Shown here piece by piece: positions 59,605 through 64,000 of a stretch of 64,000 nucleotides of DNA. Every line of letters starts with the position of its first letter. Within the stretch, counting starts at the first letter, position 1. Made by a program: the position numbers and the translations under genes. Origin of the DNA: Cymbidium sinense (Eukaryota > Streptophyta > Magnoliopsida > Asparagales > Orchidaceae). The DNA lies in assembly GCA_021442155.1 (NCBI GenBank), contig JAKCPB010000360.1, positions 124,001 to 188,000 of the forward strand, written 5' to 3'. The notes beneath the pieces were generated by a model. The model did not search any database. It was not told the origin of the DNA and was given only the letters and a program-made list of their open reading frames with translations.

Positions 59605-62600
59605 AATAATTTTGAAAATAATTATCAACAAAAGAATAAAATTTGATTCCATTTCATCAAAATCTTCTCTTCTTTCAAAGCGTTGTTTGCTTGTCTGATT
59701 TACCATGATGTCTAAGATAGTGTAAGAGAACCCAAGAGGCATAACACAAACACAACACAAACTCCCATCATTATTAGAATAGGTGTGAGAGAACCCAAGA
59801 TGCATCCTATTTCAATTAGCACAACTGAGTTAGGTGTGAGAGAACCCGAGCGACATCCTTCTAGGAATTCTGGATTCCATCAATGACACCATTTCATCCA
59901 AATCCCCCAAGTGTGTTTAGGGTAGGTGTGAGATAACCCAAGTGGCATCCTATTCCTTTTTAACATAAGCACAAAAATAAACACAAATCTTTTATCTCGG
60001 GCTATTTTGATGTGGGAGCAAGCCCCTCACTCACTCATTAGTTGCTCTAGAGTTTACATACTACATCGCTAGTATGTCACTCATGGATGTGAGTCCCCAC
60101 ACTTTCTTCCTAATTTGACCATTGCAAACTAATGAGTGCCTTGTCAGTTTGGTAGGCTTCGCTGCTCAGCCAATAAGCTACCTCATGTTGATTTTATTTA
60201 AGAAGAAGTGAGTCATTGTGCTTTCTTCTTGAACTAATCATCATGATCTGACTATGTCTAATATTTTTGAGGTTTCAAGATGAGTCCTCCAGAGGATCCT
60301 TTCCTCTTGGCTATATTGAGTTGATATAAGTCCAGCATTCACTCGAGTTGCCCCTAGGTCGGATAGTACCCATCGATCAAACGGCCGTCCACAAAGGTGT
60401 GAGTCCTTGAGCTTTCTTCCTAGACCGATTGTGCAAATAGTGCACCTTAGGTTGGTTGATGTTCGTTATGCTGACAACTACTTACCCGGTGGATACACCG
60501 CTCTTGTAGATGTGAGTCCCCGTGCTTTCTCCTCAAGTTGGCCACTGAATACCTATTTGATTTATGACTAGCCATGTCATCTTCTCCAGGGTTTTTGATT
60601 AAGCCTTTAGCGGCCCCTCTCCTGGCACTCTATTTGGATCACGTCCTTTGTGACCCCATTTAGACACTACCCGGGTTACTCTTGGATTGGACAGTCCCCT
60701 TTTTAGTAGCCACCCCTATGGTTGGAGAATTTGTTCAGTGAATGCGCAGATTCTCCCTTGGTTCAGTAAATCTGAGATAGGTCTAGGATGATATAGGCTC
60801 CTTCTCAGTTTGATCCCTCGCAAACTAACAGGGTCCACGATAATCAAACTAAAAAAACTAAAAAAAATATTTGCTTGTGGATTAAGAATTCAAGCCCCCA
60901 AATGGCCCCTTGTCCCAAGCAGACATTCTATCTTGAGGGCAGTGTCAGCAGAACTCCCTATAGGAATTGCCTAATTACCTGAGTTGAGATAAGTCCCCAG
61001 GTCGGCACTCACTCCGTAGTTGCCCTTAGGTTGGGTTCAATCTATTTTGATTAAAAGCATGTTAACTTGGTAGTCATTCTGCTTTGGAAGATGTAAGATT
61101 ATAACGCATTCTTTCTAGTATGATTGTCAAACCAATGAGTAGCCCTAGGTCAAATTTGATTTGTTGCCCAAAGCAACTGATCACCCTAGTGGTCTTTTGT
61201 AGTGGATGATGTGTGTCCCTGAGCTTTCTTCCCTTTAATTGATCATTGCAAACTAAAAGGCACTCCTTTGGTTGGATAGCTCTCCCATCAGCCGGGAAGT
61301 TACTCCCATTGGTTCAGTAAATCTGAGATAGGTCTAGCGCTTTCCTTCACCGTGATCCATCACAAACCAACAAAATCCATAAAAAAAAATCTAAAAATGA
61401 AATTAATCTTGACTACATATGAGTCGATGTAAGCCCCTAGTGACATTCACTCAGTAGTCGTCCTAGGTTGGATGACACTTATCGAGCCAAAGATAGACCA
61501 TCCCAGCAATCAGTTCCTCTATAGGAAGATGGGAGTCCCTGAGCTTTCTTCCTGGGCTGATTATTGCAAACTGATGAGCACCTTAGGTTGGTTGATGTTT
61601 GCTATGCTAACAACAACTCACCCGGTGGATACACCACTCTTGGAAGATGTGAGTCCCCAAGCTTTCTCCTTGAGTTGGACACCAAATACTTATTTGATGT
61701 ATAACTAGCCATGTCATCTTCTCCAGGGTTTTGGATTAAGCCCTTAGCAGCCCTCTCCCTACGGGCATTCTATTTGAATCACATCCTTTTGACCCCATTT
61801 AGACACTACCCGGGTTACTCTTGGATTGGATAGTCCCCCTTTCGTAGTAGCCACCCCTGTGGTTAGAGAATTTGTTCAACGGATGCGTAGATTCTCCCTT
61901 GGTTTAGTAAATTTGAGATAGGTCTAGGCTGATATAAGCTCCTTCTTAGTTTGATTCATTGCAAACTAAAAGGGTCCACAATAAACAAACTAAACTAAAT
62001 AAATAAAATTTAATTCACTTATGGATTAGAAATTCAAGCCCCCAAAGGACCCTTGTCCCAAGCGACATCCAATCTTGAGTGTCAAAAAACTTTCAGAATT
62101 GCCTAACTGAAGAGATAAATCTGCCTTCAATGCATCAGCAAGTTCAATCTATTTTGTTATAAGCAGGTTACCCCGACAGTCATTTTGCTTTAGAAGAGGT
62201 AAGACTATGATGCATTCTTTGTAGCATGATTGTACAAATCGACGTAGGCCAGGTTTGATTTATTACCCAAAGCAACTGATCACCCAGAAGTCTTTTGTAG
62301 TGGAAGATGTGAGTCCCTGAGCTTTCTTTCCTTTAATTGATCATTACAAACTGAAAGGCACTCCTTTGGTCGGATAGCTCTCCTATCACCCGAGAAGTTA
62401 CTCCCATTGGTTCAGTAAATCTGAGATAGGTCTAAGATGATATAAGCTTTCTCAGTGTGATCCATTGCAAACCAAAGAAATTCATCAAAAAAATTTCTAA
62501 AAATGGAATTAATCTTGACTATTTTTGAGTTGATCTAAGTCCCCCAGTGGCATTTACTCAATAGTCAGCCCTAGGTTGGGTTCAATCTGTTGCCTTGCCA

Positions 62601-63125
62601 ATAGATCACCCTAGCAACTAACCCCTACTTCAGGATGTCTACCACGCTTCCCTAGTATACATCGAAAGGCATCCCCTTTGGTTGGCTAGTCCTACTATGT
62701 GTTTGGTAGACTACCCCTTTGGATTGGTAAATCTGAGTTAGGTCTAGGCCTCGAGCTCTTACTCATCCATCAAAACCAATAGGGCTCATCTCAAAATCCA
62801 AATCTAAAAATTGAAACAAATTCAACCCTCGTCCCAGTGGAAATCTCTCCTCAGTGAGAATCAAATCAAATCAAACCTCTCATCCCCTTATGGATCACTT
62901 GACTACTTCCCTAGTGGAAGGTTTACATACTTTATCCCTAGTGGATACCTCATTTCCTCTCTTATGTTCCTGACATAAGGAGAGCCACATTGCATTAAGT
63001 TCTAGATTCCTTCTGCACATCGAGTTAGAAGTAGATCATCTGTTAATGCTTGTGATCGTTCAGTGTTGTTGATCAACACAATACGAAGGTGTTCCTTTCC
63101 TCACACACCTATTGGCACCCTTTAT
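59605..63125 (+). repeat. 3' UTR of the plus-strand gypsy element with about 1.1-kb tandem repetition
   Basis: No gene is seen. 59720-59950 carries four repeats of GGTGTGAGAGAACCCAAG followed by GGCATCC. From about 60080 a complex unit runs: GTGAGTCCCTGAGCTTTCTT; TTAGGTTGGTTGATGTT; CACCCGGTGGATACACC; CTTCTCCAGGGTTTT; CACTACCCGGGTTACTC; TTCAGTAAATCTGAGATAGG. It occurs twice, with period about 1.1 kb (for example AGCTTTCTTCCTAG near 60412 and AGCTTTCTTCCTGG near 61543; GATAGGTCTAG series near 60775, 61325, 61918 and 62420). 62800-62960 has the CCCTAGTGGA motif found as CCACTAGGG at 4820-5200. Confidence 0.8.
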
Positions 63126-64000
63126 TGACCTCATTTTAGAATGAGTTCTCAACCCCTCTATCTTAGACTCTCTTAGACTTTAAGAGATCCTTAGTCCTAA
63201 GACACATCTAGTTCATAGGAATAGTTAGTTCATTAGGTGGACACTCAACCTAGCCCTAGAGACTTAGAAGAGTTAGTCATAGGAATAGGTCATGCCTTGG
63301 GTGTTATGAAAATTTTCCTACCCAGAAGCTCACTGCCACCTTCCTTCCTCTAAGTCAAATTTCAAATTAATCCTAATTGATTTTCTCAAACTCCAAATCA
63401 ATATTGTTTGATTTTCTCCAAATTCAAATGAATTCCACATGATTAAAATACATGATTGAAACACATGATTGAAATCCATGATTAAATTCCAATTTGAAAT
63501 TCCAAATTCCAAATCTTACCTAAGTCCTTTGATTTCTCTTCATGGACTTAGCCAAAATCAAATCTTAATCTATTCAGATCCTTGAGATTTTCTCACAACT
63601 CACTTATATTCTCATTTATATTCACATATATAAATGAAATATAAATTCAAATCAATCAAACTAAATTCAATATTCAAATTCCAAATTTAAAACTTAAGTC
63701 CTTAATCCCCTCTTAAGGACTTAGCCTAAATCATGATCAAACTAATTCAAACTCATGAAATTTTCTCATAACCCATTTATATTCTCATTTATATTCACAT
63801 ATATAAATTAAATATAAATATAAATCAATCAACCTAAATCCAAAAAAATCCAAAACTATAATTTCTAAGTCCTTTAAATTTCCTCTTCTTAGATCAAGAT
63901 CAAATCATTCCAAATTCATAAAATTTTTTCATAATCCATTTATATTCATATTTATAAATGAAATATAAATTCAAACAATCAAAAGAACTTCCAAAAATCA
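63126..64000 (+). repeat. 3' LTR of the plus-strand gypsy element, start only
   Basis: It begins TGACCTCATTTTAGAATGAG at 63126, which matches the reverse complement of 4628-4654 in LTR copy 1. It continues through TAGCCCTAGAGACTTAGAAG and TAGTCATAGGAATAGG (matching 4510-4560 and 36290-36310 reversed), then AT-rich ATTTATATTCTCATTTATA sections. It is cut by the window edge after 875 bp. The left boundary is by alignment with LTR copies 1 and 3. Confidence 0.75.

Larger units (their letters stand above)
53361..63125 (+). mobile_element. Internal region of a decayed Tat-lineage Ty3/gypsy retrotransposon, plus strand
   Basis: The order is an eroded primer site (about 53369-53386), gag (5'-truncated), protease, spacer, RT, RNase H, second RNase H, integrase and a 3.5-kb 3' UTR. 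The 3' LTR starts near 63126. It is collinear with the minus-strand element, without the hAT insertion. Gag begins only a few bases after the primer site, so the 5' UTR and the capsid-coding half of gag have been deleted. All genes carry stops or frameshifts. Confidence 0.85.

Overview
This window is repeat-dominated, AT-rich nuclear DNA of a flowering plant. Plant hAT and Mutator-like (MULE) transposase remains, a plant mobile domain (PMD), and Ty3/gypsy pol genes with a second RNase H (the Tat lineage) all point to an angiosperm. I cannot name the species. I find no intact host gene, tRNA, rRNA or CRISPR array. Every recognisable coding region is a broken transposable-element gene.

Layout. 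1-20451: a minus-strand Tat-lineage gypsy element. Its 3' LTR (1-4654, cut by the window edge) is followed leftward-to-rightward by a repeat-rich 3' UTR (4655-7440), integrase, second RNase H, RNase H, reverse transcriptase, protease and gag (up to 20451). A 5656-bp hAT transposon (9087-14742) with terminal inverted repeats and an 8-bp target duplication sits inside the second RNase H. 20452-36428: two more direct copies of the same LTR family. One (20452-26450) lacks both ends. The other (28501-36428) looks complete at about 7.9 kb and has a primer-binding site beside it. Between them is an array of about 24 units, most with a short palindromic core (26600-28090). 36429-46010: the only part not made of LTR sequence. 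It holds microsatellites and a decayed MULE transposase (about 38.0-40.5 kb) followed directly by PMD coding remnants (about 40.7-42.5 kb), then featureless AT-rich DNA. 46011-53360: a patchwork of LTR fragments, including a head-to-head inverted pair. 53361-64000: a plus-strand gypsy element of the same family: primer-binding site, 5'-truncated gag, protease, reverse transcriptase, RNase H, second RNase H, integrase, a 3.5-kb repeat-rich 3' UTR, and the start of the 3' LTR, cut by the window edge.

How the parts relate. The two gypsy elements share the same gene order and are collinear after reverse complementing, so they serve as references for each other. Both are dead. They carry different lesions: gag zinc-knuckle cysteines lost at different positions, different integrase catalytic residues lost, and different deletions joining LTR or primer-site sequence to gag. 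The elements point away from each other, with LTR copies filling the centre. The hAT is younger than the gypsy copy it interrupts, but is itself dead. Percent identities were not computed; statements of similarity are by-eye alignments.
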